A DNA stretch of 64,000 nucleotides from Gordonia asplenii (GCF_012933505.1 NZ_JABBNB010000017.1:1-64000), one strand, 5' to 3'; shown: positions 33,608-43,556, numbered from the stretch's first letter. Notes: generated from the sequence alone by a model not told the origin. Translations and numbers: made by a program.

Positions 33608-34213
33608 TCACTCCGTAGCCAGCCGCACCCCGAACCCCAGCAACGCGAGCCCGGCGATCCCGTCGATTCGACGCCGGATCCGCGGGCTGCGCATCCACGC
33701 GGAGATCCGGCCGGCGGCGACGACCAACGCCGCGAAGTACACCACGGTAAGCAGCAGATACGCCATGCCGAGGCCGAACGTCGTCAACGCCACCGGAAAT
33801 CCGTCCGGAACGAATCCCGGTAGCAGGGTCACGAACAGAATCCCGATCTTGGGATTGAGCACATCGGTGAGGAAGCCCGCGACGAATCCGCTGGAGAAGC
33901 CCGACGCCGCAACGTCGACGTCGGCGTCGCGGCGCATCGCCCGCAGCGACTGCACGCCCATCCACACCAGGTAGATTCCGCCGACGATCTTCAACACCTC
34001 GAACCCCACCTCGCTGGCCTGCAGCAGCGCCGACAGTCCCAGCACTGCGGCGAAGATCCAGACGAGCAGACCGCAGATCACGCCCGCCGACGTCCGGATT
34101 CCGCCCGCGCGACCACCGCTGCTGAGTCCGCGCAGCACCACCAGCGAGTCGGGCCCGGGTAGCAGGATCAGCAACACCGCCGCTACCAGGAACGACGCGA
34201 ACTCAACGATCAT
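33608..34213 (-). CDS. LysE-family amino-acid exporter
   Basis: This is a 201-aa membrane protein with about six helices. It has the LysE/RhtB opening (LLILLPGPDSLVVLRG, containing the conserved PGPD) and a central VLNPKIGILFVTLLPGF. It probably exports an amino acid or small metabolite; the substrate is unknown. ATG at 34213 is used. Confidence 0.92.
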   Translation of the reverse strand: MIVEFASFLVAAVLLILLPGPDSLVVLRGLSSGGRAGGIRTSAGVICGLLVWIFAAVLGLSALLQASEVGFEVLKIVGGIYLVWMGVQSLRAMRRDADVDVAASGFSSGFVAGFLTDVLNPKIGILFVTLLPGFVPDGFPVALTTFGLGMAYLLLTVVYFAALVVAAGRISAWMRSPRIRRRIDGIAGLALLGFGVRLATE

Positions 34214-34259
34214 GCGGTCATCGTAGAAGCTCCGCGTCCACGGCACCCAATCACGCGCG

Positions 34260-35015
34260 ATGTCAGACCCCCGTGTTTACCTGAGCACCATGCACGACGC
34301 CGCTCGGTACGTCACGGGAATGCGCATCTCCCGCGACGCACCACACGACCGCTACCCGTTCGATCTTCCCGCCGTCGCACACGTCGCCGCGTCGGGACTG
34401 CGCCTTGCGGCCGGCGTCACCTTCATCATCGGCGAGAACGGCAGCGGCAAGTCCACCCTGGTCGAGGCGCTCGCCGTCGCCGCCGGACTCAACGCCGAAG
34501 GCGGCAGCCAACACTATCGATTCGCTACGCGCGCAACTGAATCCGAGCTCAGCGACTACATCGACCTCTCCTGGGGACCCACCAAGCCACGCAGCCGGTT
34601 CTTTCTGCGGGCGGAGTCGTTCTACAACGTCGCCACCGAAACCGAAGCACTCGGCGACCTGACGATCTACGACGACGTCTCACCCCATGAGCGCTCGCAC
34701 GGCGAGTCGTTCATCGACCTCATCGCGCACCGATTCTTTCCGCGCGGTCTCTACCTGATGGACGAGCCGGAGGCCGCCCTCTCGCCCCGCGGATGCATGA
34801 CGGTGCTGGCGATGATCGCCGAATTGACCGACGACGGTTGCCAATTCATCATCGCCACGCACTCCCCGATCCTGCTCGCTCTGCCCGGCGCCACCATCTA
34901 TGAGATCGCCGACGACGGTGAGATCGAGTCGGTGTCCTACGACGCCGCCGCTCCCGTCCGCATCACCCGCGATTTCCTCGCCGAGCCGAACCGCTTTCTG
35001 CGGCACCTGCTTTGA
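34260..35015 (+). CDS. Small AAA/ABC-type ATPase
   Basis: This is a 251-aa stand-alone ATPase of the AAA_21/SMC-like class. It has Walker A GENGSGKST (about 59), a shortened helical region, Walker B GLYLMDEPEAALS and a switch ATHSPILL. It has no membrane or DNA-binding domain. Such proteins are common in actinobacteria and of unknown function. An alternative start is ATG at 34290. It is divergent from the LysE gene. Confidence 0.85.
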   Translation: MSDPRVYLSTMHDAARYVTGMRISRDAPHDRYPFDLPAVAHVAASGLRLAAGVTFIIGENGSGKSTLVEALAVAAGLNAEGGSQHYRFATRATESELSDYIDLSWGPTKPRSRFFLRAESFYNVATETEALGDLTIYDDVSPHERSHGESFIDLIAHRFFPRGLYLMDEPEAALSPRGCMTVLAMIAELTDDGCQFIIATHSPILLALPGATIYEIADDGEIESVSYDAAAPVRITRDFLAEPNRFLRHLL

Positions 35016-35019
35016 ACGA

Positions 35020-35877
35020 TCAGCGGGCAGCCTCCAGCAGGGCCTGCGCTGCCAGCTTGCCCAACGAGTTCGCCGCCAGCGGACTGTCCCCGGTCAGGAC
35101 ATTTCGATCGCGCTCGGTGGCACCGCTCATGCCGTCGTTGGTCACGACCATTCCCGCGTCGGCGAGCGCCTCACACAGATTCCACGGCATCTGCCCGGGG
35201 AGGTAGCCGATGTCGATGTTGGCACCGAGGTCCAACGCGTCGGGGAAAGCGCAGATCCGATAGCCGGCGAACGGCGACGCCTCGCGACCGATCGAGGCGG
35301 CGAGGAACGCCGCCGGCCCGTGACAGAGGCTGATGACGAGCTTGTCGTCTGCCAGCGCCCAGTCCAGAATCTGTTGCACTTCAACGCTTTCCGGGATCCC
35401 GAGCATCGCGCCGTGGCCGCCCGGGATGAACACCCCGAGGTAGGGCGAGTCGGGGCCGAGGTCATTCGCGACGACGTCGCGCAACGACACCGGACTCTTG
35501 AACGCATCCCGAAGCTTGTCCCACACACCGGCGACTGCCGCGTCTTTGCGCGGGTAGGCCCACCACTCGAACTTGGCGGGTGCGCCGGTCAGGGTCGCGA
35601 CGGTCACGTCGAATCCCGCCTCGACGATGTGATGCAGCGGGAGCAGTGTCTCCACCGGGTGGTTGCCAGTGGAGAACATCGAACCGTTGCGCATCAGCAT
35701 GTAGCGCTCCTCGGTCGCGATGACGAGTACTCTGCCCGCCCCGCCATACGAGCCCGTCGCAACCGCTAGCTCATCGAAATCGGTTGTGTCCGAAGTATAT
35801 TGGCTCAACGAGTAGGGTGACGGGAAGTAGGCGTTGTCTTCTGCCGGGTCGGGCGAGGGGTTACGGTCTTCGGTCAT
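35020..35877 (-). CDS. hchA: DJ-1/PfpI protein, HchA (Hsp31) type
   Basis: This is a 285-aa protein, matching E. coli Hsp31/glyoxalase III in length and order. It has the N-terminal extension, the PGGHGAMLGIPES acidic site and the nucleophile LCHGPAAFL (Cys about 188). It probably detoxifies methylglyoxal and acts as a holdase. AGGAGA precedes the ATG at 35877, and the gene starts 1 nt after the stop of the SDR gene at 35879, forming an operon with it. Confidence 0.92.
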   Translation of the reverse strand: MTEDRNPSPDPAEDNAYFPSPYSLSQYTSDTTDFDELAVATGSYGGAGRVLVIATEERYMLMRNGSMFSTGNHPVETLLPLHHIVEAGFDVTVATLTGAPAKFEWWAYPRKDAAVAGVWDKLRDAFKSPVSLRDVVANDLGPDSPYLGVFIPGGHGAMLGIPESVEVQQILDWALADDKLVISLCHGPAAFLAASIGREASPFAGYRICAFPDALDLGANIDIGYLPGQMPWNLCEALADAGMVVTNDGMSGATERDRNVLTGDSPLAANSLGKLAAQALLEAAR

Positions 35878-35878
35878 T

Positions 35879-36736
35879 TCATTCTCCTGTTCGCGTGATG
35901 CTTTCACTGAGTTCGCGGTACCGCTCGACGTCGGCGAGCACCCGGTGTTCGGTTCGTTCGATGGCCGCGAGTGCGTCGCGGCCGAGATAGATGCGCGACG
36001 GCGGGTCGTCCATCGTCGCCAGCTCGACGATCACTTCGGCGACCCGCTGCGGGTCTCCACCCTGACGGTGATTGCCCGCCGACAGCGCCCGCTCGACGCG
36101 GTGCACCGAGGTGTAGTCGTCGATCACCGTCGACGCACGTTGCGCCGACGACGCGTCGAGGAAGTCGGTGCGCACACCACCGGGACAGACTGCGATCGAG
36201 CGGATCCCCAGGTCACGGGCCTCGTCGTCGAGCGCCTCGCTGAGCATTTGCACCGCGGCCTTGGTGGCGCTGTAGAGGCCGGTGCCCGGCGAGGTGACGT
36301 CGGCCGAGATCGACGACATGTTGATCACCCGCCCGCTGCGCCGCCCACGCATCACCGGCAGCACCGCACGAGTGACGTTCAGCAGGCCGAACACGTTGAC
36401 GCCGAAGCTTCGGCGGACCTCGTCGGCGGACAGTTCCTCGACACCGCCGTAGAGGAGGTAGCCGGCGTTGTTCACGACGACGTCGATCGCACCGAATCGG
36501 TCCACGGCGGCCTCGATTCCGGCCGCCACGCTGACTTCATCGACGACGTCCATCGCTACCGCCAACACGCGCTCCGCGTAGCCCTGCGCCGTCGCCCACT
36601 CGACCAGTGACGACGGATCCCGTGACGCCGCAACCACTCTCGCGCCCGATGACAAAGCCGCCCGCACTACGTCGCGGCCGATCCCCTTCGACGCCCCGGT
36701 CACCAGCCACACCGGTTCGCTTGTCTGTCCAATCAT
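35879..36736 (-). CDS. Short-chain dehydrogenase/reductase
   Basis: This is a 285-aa classical SDR: cofactor motif TGASKGIG (about 14-21), NNAG (about 90), active-site Ser in MSSISAD, then YSATK (Tyr/Lys). Arg after the second strand (AASRDP) suggests NADP(H). The start is ATG at 36736, since the palindromic operator and divergent promoter lie just upstream. It is cotranscribed with hchA and divergent from a MarR-type regulator. Substrate unknown, possibly a reactive carbonyl. Confidence 0.92.
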   Translation of the reverse strand: MIGQTSEPVWLVTGASKGIGRDVVRAALSSGARVVAASRDPSSLVEWATAQGYAERVLAVAMDVVDEVSVAAGIEAAVDRFGAIDVVVNNAGYLLYGGVEELSADEVRRSFGVNVFGLLNVTRAVLPVMRGRRSGRVINMSSISADVTSPGTGLYSATKAAVQMLSEALDDEARDLGIRSIAVCPGGVRTDFLDASSAQRASTVIDDYTSVHRVERALSAGNHRQGGDPQRVAEVIVELATMDDPPSRIYLGRDALAAIERTEHRVLADVERYRELSESITRTGE

Positions 36737-36748
36737 ATGTTCAACATA
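36736..36748. promoter_or_regulatory. Putative MarR-family operator
   Basis: The perfect palindrome TATGTT-C-AACATA touches the SDR start codon and lies between the SDR/hchA operon and the divergent MarR-type gene. Its size and position suit a MarR dimer that represses the SDR operon. Confidence 0.5.
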
Positions 36749-36794
36749 CGGTATCGATCGCAACATGGCTAGCCCCGGTTCTTACAATGGGGAA

Positions 36795-37232
36795 ATGCAA
36801 GACGAGACAACCGCGCTGGAGGCCTGCGACCTGGGCTGGTCGATCGGCATGCTCGCCCGCGACTATTCGACGGTGGTCGACCCGGTCTTCGTCGACGTCC
36901 CTCGCGGTGCGCGCGGCTATCAACTGCTGCACACGGTGATTCACAAACAGATCCGGTCGCAGATCGGCCTCGCCGACTACCTCGGCATCGACCGCACGGT
37001 GATGCCCTACGTCATCGACGACCTGGTCAGCGCGGGCTACGTCGAGCGCGCGGCCGACCCGACCGACCGCCGTATTCGCACGGTGGTCGCCACTGCCGCC
37101 GGGCTCGACAAATATGCCGAACTGTCCGACGAGGTACTGCGCGCCGAGCAGCGCTTCTTCGCCACCCTCGACGACGCCGACCGGGCCACTTTTGTGCGCG
37201 TGCTGTCGCAACTGGCGCATCGGCCCGCGTGA
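36795..37232 (+). CDS. MarR-family transcriptional regulator
   Basis: This is a 145-aa winged-helix regulator: IRSQIGLADYLGIDRTVMPYVIDDLVSAGYVER forms the HTH, then DPTDRRIRTVVATAAG is the wing. ATG at 36795 is preferred to 36765 because TACAAT lies 6 nt upstream, consistent with a leaderless mRNA. It probably controls the divergent SDR-hchA operon through the palindrome at 36736-36748. Confidence 0.85.
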   Translation: MQDETTALEACDLGWSIGMLARDYSTVVDPVFVDVPRGARGYQLLHTVIHKQIRSQIGLADYLGIDRTVMPYVIDDLVSAGYVERAADPTDRRIRTVVATAAGLDKYAELSDEVLRAEQRFFATLDDADRATFVRVLSQLAHRPA

Positions 37233-37254
37233 ATTCTGTTCTGCCCGAACAACT

Positions 37255-38400
37255 TCAGCGAGATCTAGTGTCGCGCAGTCGCGCCGCCTGCTTCACCAGA
37301 TGGTCCCGCTCGGCCAGATTGGTCGCCCGCTGCGCCGCCGCCGCGTACAACTGGCGCGCTGTGCCGAGTTCGCCGGCTCGTTCATGCAGATACGCATCGA
37401 CGGCCGTGAACCGCGGCAAGTCCGGGTCCAGCTCGCGCAGTGCCGCCAACCCGGCCTGCGCACCGTCCGCCTCACCGACCGCGACCGCGCGATTCAGCCG
37501 CACCACCGCGCTGTCGGTCAGCGCCGACAGTTCGTCGTACCATTCGACGATCTGCACCCAGTCGGTCTCGGCCGCAGTCGCCGCGTCGGCGTGCAACGCG
37601 GCGATCGCGGCCTGCGCCTGGTACTCGCCGAGCCGATCGCGCGCCAACGCCGCCTGCAGCACCACGACGCCCTCCGCGATCGCCGCGGTGTCCCAGCGCC
37701 GGCGGTCCTGCTCGGCCAGGGGGACCAGCGACCCGTCGTCGGCGACCCGCGCGGTCCGGCGTGAATGGTGCAGCAGCATCAGCGCCAGCAGTCCGGAAAC
37801 TTCCGGGTGGTCGATCAATCCGTTGAGCTGCCTGGTGAGCCGGATCGCCTCCGACACCAGGTCGACGTCGCCCGAGTACCCCTCATTGAAGACGAGATAC
37901 AGCACCCGCAGGACGGTCGCGACGTCGCCCGGACGCCCCAGACCGTCCTTGGCGACGGTTCGTTTCGCGCGACTGATCCGCTGGGCCATCGTCGATTCCG
38001 GCACCAGATAGGCGTCGGCGATCTGGCGGGTCGTCAGTCCACCGACCGCCCGTAGGGTGAGGGCCACCGCCGACGCCGACGACAGCGCCGGGTGTGCACA
38101 CAGAAAATAGAGCTGCAGGGTGTCGTCGGTACCCGACGTCGGGCCCTGTTCGGGTTCGACGGCCACCGCGTCTTCTCGTCGACGCCGTGTCGACTCCGAC
38201 CGGATGACGTCGACGTAACGCCGCCACGCGACCGAGACCAGCCACCCCTTAGGCTCGCGCGGCGGATCGTCGGGCCAGCCTCGAAGTGCCTCGATGAGCG
38301 CTTCCTGGACGGCGTCCTCGGCCGCGGCGAAGTCTGCTCCGCGGCGGACGAGGACGCCGATCACCTCCGGAATCAATCTCCGGACGAGTGATTCATCCAT
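37255..38400 (-). CDS. ECF sigma factor, ECF42-like
   Basis: This is a 381-aa extracytoplasmic-function sigma factor. It has a sigma-2 region (AAAEDAVQEALIEALRGWP, PKGWLVSVAWRRYVD), a sigma-4 region (LTTRQIADAYLVPESTMAQRISRAKR) and a long TPR-like C-terminal extension of about 200 residues (VVRLNRAVAVGE). That extension and the adjacent DGPF gene define ECF42 factors, which lack a classical anti-sigma factor. The ATG at 38400 overlaps the end of the DGPF gene (ATGGATGA), giving coupling; an ATG at 38415 is possible. Confidence 0.92.
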   Translation of the reverse strand: MDESLVRRLIPEVIGVLVRRGADFAAAEDAVQEALIEALRGWPDDPPREPKGWLVSVAWRRYVDVIRSESTRRRREDAVAVEPEQGPTSGTDDTLQLYFLCAHPALSSASAVALTLRAVGGLTTRQIADAYLVPESTMAQRISRAKRTVAKDGLGRPGDVATVLRVLYLVFNEGYSGDVDLVSEAIRLTRQLNGLIDHPEVSGLLALMLLHHSRRTARVADDGSLVPLAEQDRRRWDTAAIAEGVVVLQAALARDRLGEYQAQAAIAALHADAATAAETDWVQIVEWYDELSALTDSAVVRLNRAVAVGEADGAQAGLAALRELDPDLPRFTAVDAYLHERAGELGTARQLYAAAAQRATNLAERDHLVKQAARLRDTRSR

Positions 38401-38815
38401 GAAAGCCGCAGTCATCCGTCGTCGGTGGCGCGGTCATGAAGGGCCGCACTTCCAGCCATTCGTGGATCGGCTTTCCCCCGGCGCCGGGTGCGGCCGACAG
38501 TTCTGCGGCCAGTGCGACGGCCCGGTCGTACGAGTCGACGTCGATGATCATCCAGCCGGCGATCAGATCCTTGGTCTCCGCGAACGGACCATCGGTGACC
38601 GGCGGGCGTCCCTCTCCGCCGTACTGGACCCAGGCGCCTTCGGGCGCCAGCGCCTGCCCGTCGACGAATTCGCCGTTCGCTTCCAGCTTGTCCGCGAAAT
38701 CTTGCATGTACTGGACATGCGCGGTGATCTCCTCGGGAGTCCACTGATCCATCGGAATGTTGTTCACCGGAGCCGGAGCGCCGCGGTAGTGCTTGAGCAA
38801 CAGGTACTTCGCCAT
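38393..38815 (-). CDS. DGPF/YCII-family protein
   Basis: This is a 140-aa protein with the YCII fold and the DGPFAETKDLIAGW signature that names DGPF proteins. A strong AGGAGGA lies 7 nt before its ATG. DGPF genes are the usual targets and neighbours of ECF42 sigma factors, and this one is cotranscribed with such a factor. Biochemical activity is unknown. The 255 bp upstream (38816-39070) contain its promoter and no other supported gene. Confidence 0.92.
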   Translation of the reverse strand: MAKYLLLKHYRGAPAPVNNIPMDQWTPEEITAHVQYMQDFADKLEANGEFVDGQALAPEGAWVQYGGEGRPPVTDGPFAETKDLIAGWMIIDVDSYDRAVALAAELSAAPGAGGKPIHEWLEVRPFMTAPPTTDDCGFHG

Positions 38816-39070
38816 GATATTTCCTCCTCGTCGCGGTACGGACATTGTCTCCGTACTCAACACTGGGTCGGAGCCGTCCGCCGGTTCTCGACACGTCGGC
38901 GTGAAAGTTTCAGAAATATTCGAACCACTCCTCGCGCCCCGTGTACGAGTACGCAGGCGACTCGCTCACGCAAGAGCGGTCCCCCTCGGCGAAGCAAACG
39001 CTGGCGGAGCATCCGTCGCGCCGAGGGAACCGGTTTGGTCTTACACTCCAGATTCGCTCGCAGAATCCGA

Positions 39071-39889
39071 CTACGCGATCCAGCCCCGCGTGAAGCCCAG
39101 GACGCGCGCACCGTCGACGTCCGCCAGCGACACGCCGACGAACTGCTGAGCCGCTTGCGATGTCTGCCACCGGAAGCGGTAGGAATCAGCCGTCGCGGCG
39201 TCGACGATCGCCGCACCGGCCGACTCCGCGGTCTGCGCGGCGGCGAACGCACCCGCGGTGCGCGAGAGATAATGTCCCAGTAGTTCGGCATACGGCCCCC
39301 GCTCCGGTGGACGTACCGCGTTCTCGACGAAACTGCTTGCGACAGCGGCGGGTTCGACGACCGACACCCACACGCCGAAACGCTCGGCAACCACCGCGAG
39401 TGACTGCATGAAGCCCTCGACGGCGAACTTGGCCCCGCAGTAGGCGTCGGCGAACGGCTGTCCCACCGCCCCGCCGACGCTGGTGATGGTGAGGATGCGC
39501 CCACGTCCGGCGGCACGCATATGCGGCAACACCAACTTGGTCAACGACACCGGTCCGTAGTAGTTGACCTCGATCTGGGCGGCGATCTGCTCCATCGACA
39601 GTTCTTCCGCCGTCCCGACCATGCCCTGTCCGGCGTTGTTGAGCAGGACGTCGATCCCGCCGTAGTCGGCCACGACGTCGGCGACCACCTGCCGCGACTG
39701 CTCCGCGTCGGTGACGTCGAGGGCACGCACATCCACCGCGACACCCGCCCCCGAGGCCAGTTCGCGCAGCGCCTCCGCCTTGTCTGGATTACGAAGTGTG
39801 GCAACTACTTTCGCACCCCGACGAGCGAACTCGACTGCTGCGAACATACCCATACCCGACGACGTTCCAGTAACCAGCACAGCACCCAT
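39071..39889 (-). CDS. Short-chain dehydrogenase/reductase
   Basis: This is a 272-aa SDR: TGTSSGMG nucleotide-binding motif, NNAG (about 85), TITSVGG catalytic Ser, and YCGAK (Tyr/Lys). ATLRNPDK after the second strand suggests NADP(H). Start at ATG 39889 (MGAVLVTGTS); the upstream in-frame residues are not family-like. It is divergent from the NYN-domain gene, with 62 bp between. Substrate unknown. Confidence 0.9.
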   Translation of the reverse strand: MGAVLVTGTSSGMGMFAAVEFARRGAKVVATLRNPDKAEALRELASGAGVAVDVRALDVTDAEQSRQVVADVVADYGGIDVLLNNAGQGMVGTAEELSMEQIAAQIEVNYYGPVSLTKLVLPHMRAAGRGRILTITSVGGAVGQPFADAYCGAKFAVEGFMQSLAVVAERFGVWVSVVEPAAVASSFVENAVRPPERGPYAELLGHYLSRTAGAFAAAQTAESAGAAIVDAATADSYRFRWQTSQAAQQFVGVSLADVDGARVLGFTRGWIA

Positions 39890-39951
39890 AGCGGCACGGT
39901 AACCGATGCGAGCTGCCCGCACACGGAGAACGGCGCCGTACAGTTGCACGC

Positions 39952-40335
39952 ATGCCGCTGCCTTTGCTGATCGTCGACGCCGCCAACGTCGTCGGATCGA
40001 AACCCGACGGCTGGTGGCGCGATCGGCGCGCGGCCGCAGAACGACTGCGCGACAGATTGAGTCCCGTCGCGGCGACCGGCGCCGCCGGGATCGAGCCGCC
40101 GCTCGAAGTGATCATGGTCGTCGAGGGACAGGCGAAAGGAGTCTCCTCCACGCCGACGGTGACGGTGCACGACGCCCCGGCGGCGGGTGACGACGAGATC
40201 GTCGCCGTGGTGGCGGCTCACCGCGAGCGCCGGATAGTCGTGGTGACCGCCGATCGCGAATTGCGTTCCCGCGTAAAAGAATTAGGTGCGACGACGGTGG
40301 GGCCGCGGTCGCTCGACGGCCCACTCGCGCACTAG
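39952..40335 (+). CDS. NYN/PIN-like nuclease-fold protein
   Basis: This is a 127-aa protein of the YacP/NYN type, often labelled NTP pyrophosphohydrolase in actinobacteria. Three acidic sites expected of a PIN-like metal centre are visible: LLIVDAANVVG (D9), AGDDEIVAVV and VVTADRELRSRV. Small RNA-processing or decay nuclease is the likely role, not shown. TACAGT lies 7 nt before the ATG, suggesting a leaderless transcript. Confidence 0.75.
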   Translation: MPLPLLIVDAANVVGSKPDGWWRDRRAAAERLRDRLSPVAATGAAGIEPPLEVIMVVEGQAKGVSSTPTVTVHDAPAAGDDEIVAVVAAHRERRIVVVTADRELRSRVKELGATTVGPRSLDGPLAH

Positions 40336-40459
40336 GGCGCGCCCGAGTCTATGGGTTGCACCAGGTCGGAAACACCCGCAGAGCCGCCGCGCGGGGCTGC
40401 AGTGCACCGAACTCGCATCGCACCGCGCCCAACTGCCGTGACCGCCCTACCCTGAACGA

Positions 40460-41344
40460 ATGCTCCGCATCGGGGAACACGTCGTCGGCTACACCGTCAC
40501 CGACCTTGTCGGGCGCGGCGGCAGTTCTGATGTGTACCGCGTCGTCGACGAGGACGGACTGCCAGGTGCGCTGAAGGTGCTGCATGCCGACCAAGCGCGA
40601 CGTCCAGCGATTCGCGAACGCTTCGAGAACGAATTCCGTATCACCTCAATGCTTTCGCATCCGCATATCGTCGCCACCCGTGACCACGGCGAATTGGCCG
40701 ATCACCAGTTGTGGATGCTGATGCAATTCGTCGACGGTGGTTCGGCAGCCGACCTGATCCCGGTCGCCGGGACCGAGCCCGTCGTCGAGTCGGTTGTGCG
40801 GATCTCCCGGCAGACCGCCGACGCCCTGGACTACGCACACTCGTGCGATGTCATCCACCGCGACGTGAAGCCGGCGAATATCCTTGTCGCAGATCGGCTG
40901 CCGCTCTGGAGCAGCCTCACCGACTTCGGCATCGCGCAGTTGCTCGACGACGCGCGCCCGCTGGCGGCCAACGGACGCGTCAGCGGATCGATCAGCTACG
41001 CGTCGCCTGAACTTCTGGCGGCCCAACGACTTTCAGCTGCGACCGATCAGTATGCGCTGGCGTGCTCCATCTTCGAACTCCTCACCGGCGCGCCTCCGTT
41101 CGTCGGCGCCACCCCGTTCGCTATCACCAACGCACACATCAACGCGGTCCCACCTCGACTCGATCGGCGGCGGGATTGGCTTCCGACAGCACTCAACTCA
41201 GTGTTCGCCAAGGCCCTCGCCAAGGATCCGGCGCAGCGCTACCCGACCTGCACCGCATTCGTCGAGATCGTCGCGGCGTCCTTGCGCGGCATCGAAGCCC
41301 CCAACCCGAAGCCACACACTTCGTGGCTGAGTCGGCGTCGCTGA
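40460..41344 (+). CDS. Soluble serine/threonine protein kinase
   Basis: This is a 294-aa Hanks-type kinase consisting of the catalytic domain only: glycine loop GRGGSSDVYR, ALKVL (Lys 38), HRDVKPANIL catalytic loop, DFG, and SISYASPE activation segment. No transmembrane or PASTA sensor domain follows, so it is cytosolic and its input is unknown. TACCCT 6 nt before the ATG again suggests leaderless transcription. Confidence 0.93.
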   Translation: MLRIGEHVVGYTVTDLVGRGGSSDVYRVVDEDGLPGALKVLHADQARRPAIRERFENEFRITSMLSHPHIVATRDHGELADHQLWMLMQFVDGGSAADLIPVAGTEPVVESVVRISRQTADALDYAHSCDVIHRDVKPANILVADRLPLWSSLTDFGIAQLLDDARPLAANGRVSGSISYASPELLAAQRLSAATDQYALACSIFELLTGAPPFVGATPFAITNAHINAVPPRLDRRRDWLPTALNSVFAKALAKDPAQRYPTCTAFVEIVAASLRGIEAPNPKPHTSWLSRRR

Positions 41345-41581
41345 GGCGGGTCCGCTTCAATCACCGACGAGGCCATTTCCAATTCGTTAACCACAATCGT
41401 TTGATTGGTAACCGAGTGGACACGCTCTGACACATGCACTCAACACGACTCGACTTTGCTCGGTGAAGCACATCCCGAGCCGGGACGTGCGCGTGTCGAC
41501 GCTGGTGCTGCACAAACGAAGCACTCGTCAGCGATACGCCCCCATCCGATGTGAGAACCACCCGAGAACGGGGACTACGCC

Positions 41582-43057
41582 ATGTCAGTCGAGTACGACA
41601 ATTCCGCCCTGACCCACGAAGACGAGGGCTATCACAAGAGCCTCAAGCCCCGCCAGATTCAGATGATCGCCATCGGCGGCGCAATAGGCACCGGACTGTT
41701 CATGGGTGCCGGTAGCCGATTGCACGACGCCGGACCTGGACTGTTCATCGTGTACGCCGTATGCGGCGTGTTCGTCTTCTTCATCCTGCGCGCGCTCGGC
41801 GAGCTGGTACTGCACCGCCCGTCGTCGGGTTCGTTCGTGTCCTATGCGCGCGAGTTCTTCGGCGAGAAAACGGCGTTCGTCACCGGCTGGCTGTATTTCT
41901 TCAACTGGGCGGCCACCGCGATCGTCGACGTCACCGCGGTCGCGCTGTACGTCCACTACTGGGGAATGTTCGAGGCGATCCCCCAGTGGACCATCGCCCT
42001 GATCGCTCTCGCCATCGTGATGGCGATGAACATCATCTCCGTGAAGCTATTCGGCGAGATGGAATTCTGGGCGTCGATCATCAAGGTCACGGCGCTGATG
42101 ACATTCCTTGTCGTCGGCATCGTGTTCCTGGCCGGACGCTTCGAGATCGACGGTCACCAGACCGGTATCTCGGTGATCACCGACAACGGCGGAATCATGC
42201 CCGAAGGCGCACTGGCCCTCATCATCGTGACCTCCGGTGTGATCTTCGCTTACGCCGCAGTCGAATTAGTTGGCACAGCCGCCGGCGAGACCGCCGAACC
42301 GGCTAAGGTCATGCCGCGCGCCATCAACTCGGTGATGGTCCGGATCGCGTTGTTCTACGTCGGTTCGTTGATCGTCCTCGCCTTGCTCCTGCCGTACACG
42401 ACCTACAAGGCGGGCGAGAGCCCGTTCGTCACGTTCTTCGCCAGCATCGGCGTGCCGGCAGCCGGCGGCATCATGAACCTCGTGGTGCTGACCGCCGCCA
42501 TGTCGAGTCTGAACGCGGGCCTGTATTCCACCGGCCGCACCCTGCGGTCGATGGCGATGAACGGCAGCGGTCCGGCCTTCACCGCCAAGATGAATCGCAA
42601 CGGTGTGCCGTTCGGTGGCATCGCGCTGACCGGCGGACTGACCTTGCTCGGGGTGATTCTCAACCTGTTCGTGCCGGAGGAAGCGTTCAACATAGCTCTG
42701 GATCTTTCCGCCCTCGGCATCATCTCGACCTGGGCGATGATTCTGGCGTGTCAGATCCAGCTGCACCGGTGGGCTGATAAGGGAATCGTCGCCCGGCCGT
42801 CATTCCGGCAAATATGGTCGCCCTGGACGAGCTATGCATCGCTGGCTTTCCTCGGCGCGGTGACGGTCCTGATGTGCTACGAGAGCATCTGGAATCTCAT
42901 CGCTATCGTCGCAGCGGTACCGATCCTGATCGCCGGATGGTACGCGGTCCGCACGAGGGTGACCGCGATCGCTCAAGAACGCTTGGGGTACACCGGCGAG
43001 TATCCCGTCTTGCCGCAACCACCGATTCCGGAGGGCCCCGGCGCCAAGGCCGAATGA
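41582..43057 (+). CDS. ansP: Amino-acid permease, L-asparagine type (AnsP-like)
   Basis: This is a 491-aa APC-superfamily permease with 12 predicted helices. It has [14 protein letters not shown] in helix 1 and closely follows the AnsP pattern ([70 protein letters not shown]). Proton-coupled uptake of asparagine is the best prediction; related amino acids cannot be excluded. It is monocistronic. The 237 bp before it show no gene. Confidence 0.88.
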   Translation: MSVEYDNSALTHEDEGYHKSLKPRQIQMIAIGGAIGTGLFMGAGSRLHDAGPGLFIVYAVCGVFVFFILRALGELVLHRPSSGSFVSYAREFFGEKTAFVTGWLYFFNWAATAIVDVTAVALYVHYWGMFEAIPQWTIALIALAIVMAMNIISVKLFGEMEFWASIIKVTALMTFLVVGIVFLAGRFEIDGHQTGISVITDNGGIMPEGALALIIVTSGVIFAYAAVELVGTAAGETAEPAKVMPRAINSVMVRIALFYVGSLIVLALLLPYTTYKAGESPFVTFFASIGVPAAGGIMNLVVLTAAMSSLNAGLYSTGRTLRSMAMNGSGPAFTAKMNRNGVPFGGIALTGGLTLLGVILNLFVPEEAFNIALDLSALGIISTWAMILACQIQLHRWADKGIVARPSFRQIWSPWTSYASLAFLGAVTVLMCYESIWNLIAIVAAVPILIAGWYAVRTRVTAIAQERLGYTGEYPVLPQPPIPEGPGAKAE

Positions 43058-43092
43058 CCTGGTAACGACCTCGACCGGAGGTCAGCGACTGG

Positions 43093-43485
43093 TCATCGGG
43101 CCGCGACTACCGCGACCAGGCCACCGGCCATCAACACATTTTTGAGGAACTGGACCTGTTGCTGCTTGCGCGCGACCGGATCGGTGACACCCCAGAATGC
43201 GTGGCCGGCCGCGGTGGTCGGGATCAACGAGCCGAGTACGACGCCCGCGCCGATGCGGGGTGCGACGCCGGTCGCGATGAGCGCGCCACCGACAGCCTGC
43301 ACCGCACCGTTGGCGCGCACGACGGTCTCGTTGTCGACCGGCAGCGGGACCACGCCGCGGATCTTGTCGAGGGTCGGCGCGGCGACGTCGACGCGCTTGC
43401 CTGGCGTCTGGGCGGCCTCGGCGCCGAGCATGATGTACGGAATTCCGGTGAGTGCTCGAGCGGTGACAGCGAGCAGAGACGGCAT
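43093..43485 (-). CDS. DoxX-family membrane protein
   Basis: This is a 130-aa protein with four hydrophobic segments and the DoxX pattern: RALTGIPYIMLGAEA near the N-terminus, VRANGAVQAVGGALIATG and a C-terminal VLMAGGLVAVVAAR. Actinobacterial DoxX proteins take part in redox homeostasis at the membrane. ATG at 43485. Confidence 0.88.
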   Translation of the reverse strand: MPSLLAVTARALTGIPYIMLGAEAAQTPGKRVDVAAPTLDKIRGVVPLPVDNETVVRANGAVQAVGGALIATGVAPRIGAGVVLGSLIPTTAAGHAFWGVTDPVARKQQQVQFLKNVLMAGGLVAVVAAR

Positions 43486-43556
43486 GACGATCCTCCATGG
43501 GTGAGACAGACCAACGCACTCACCCTACGTCGGCCCGCGGCTGCGGCTGCACCGCC

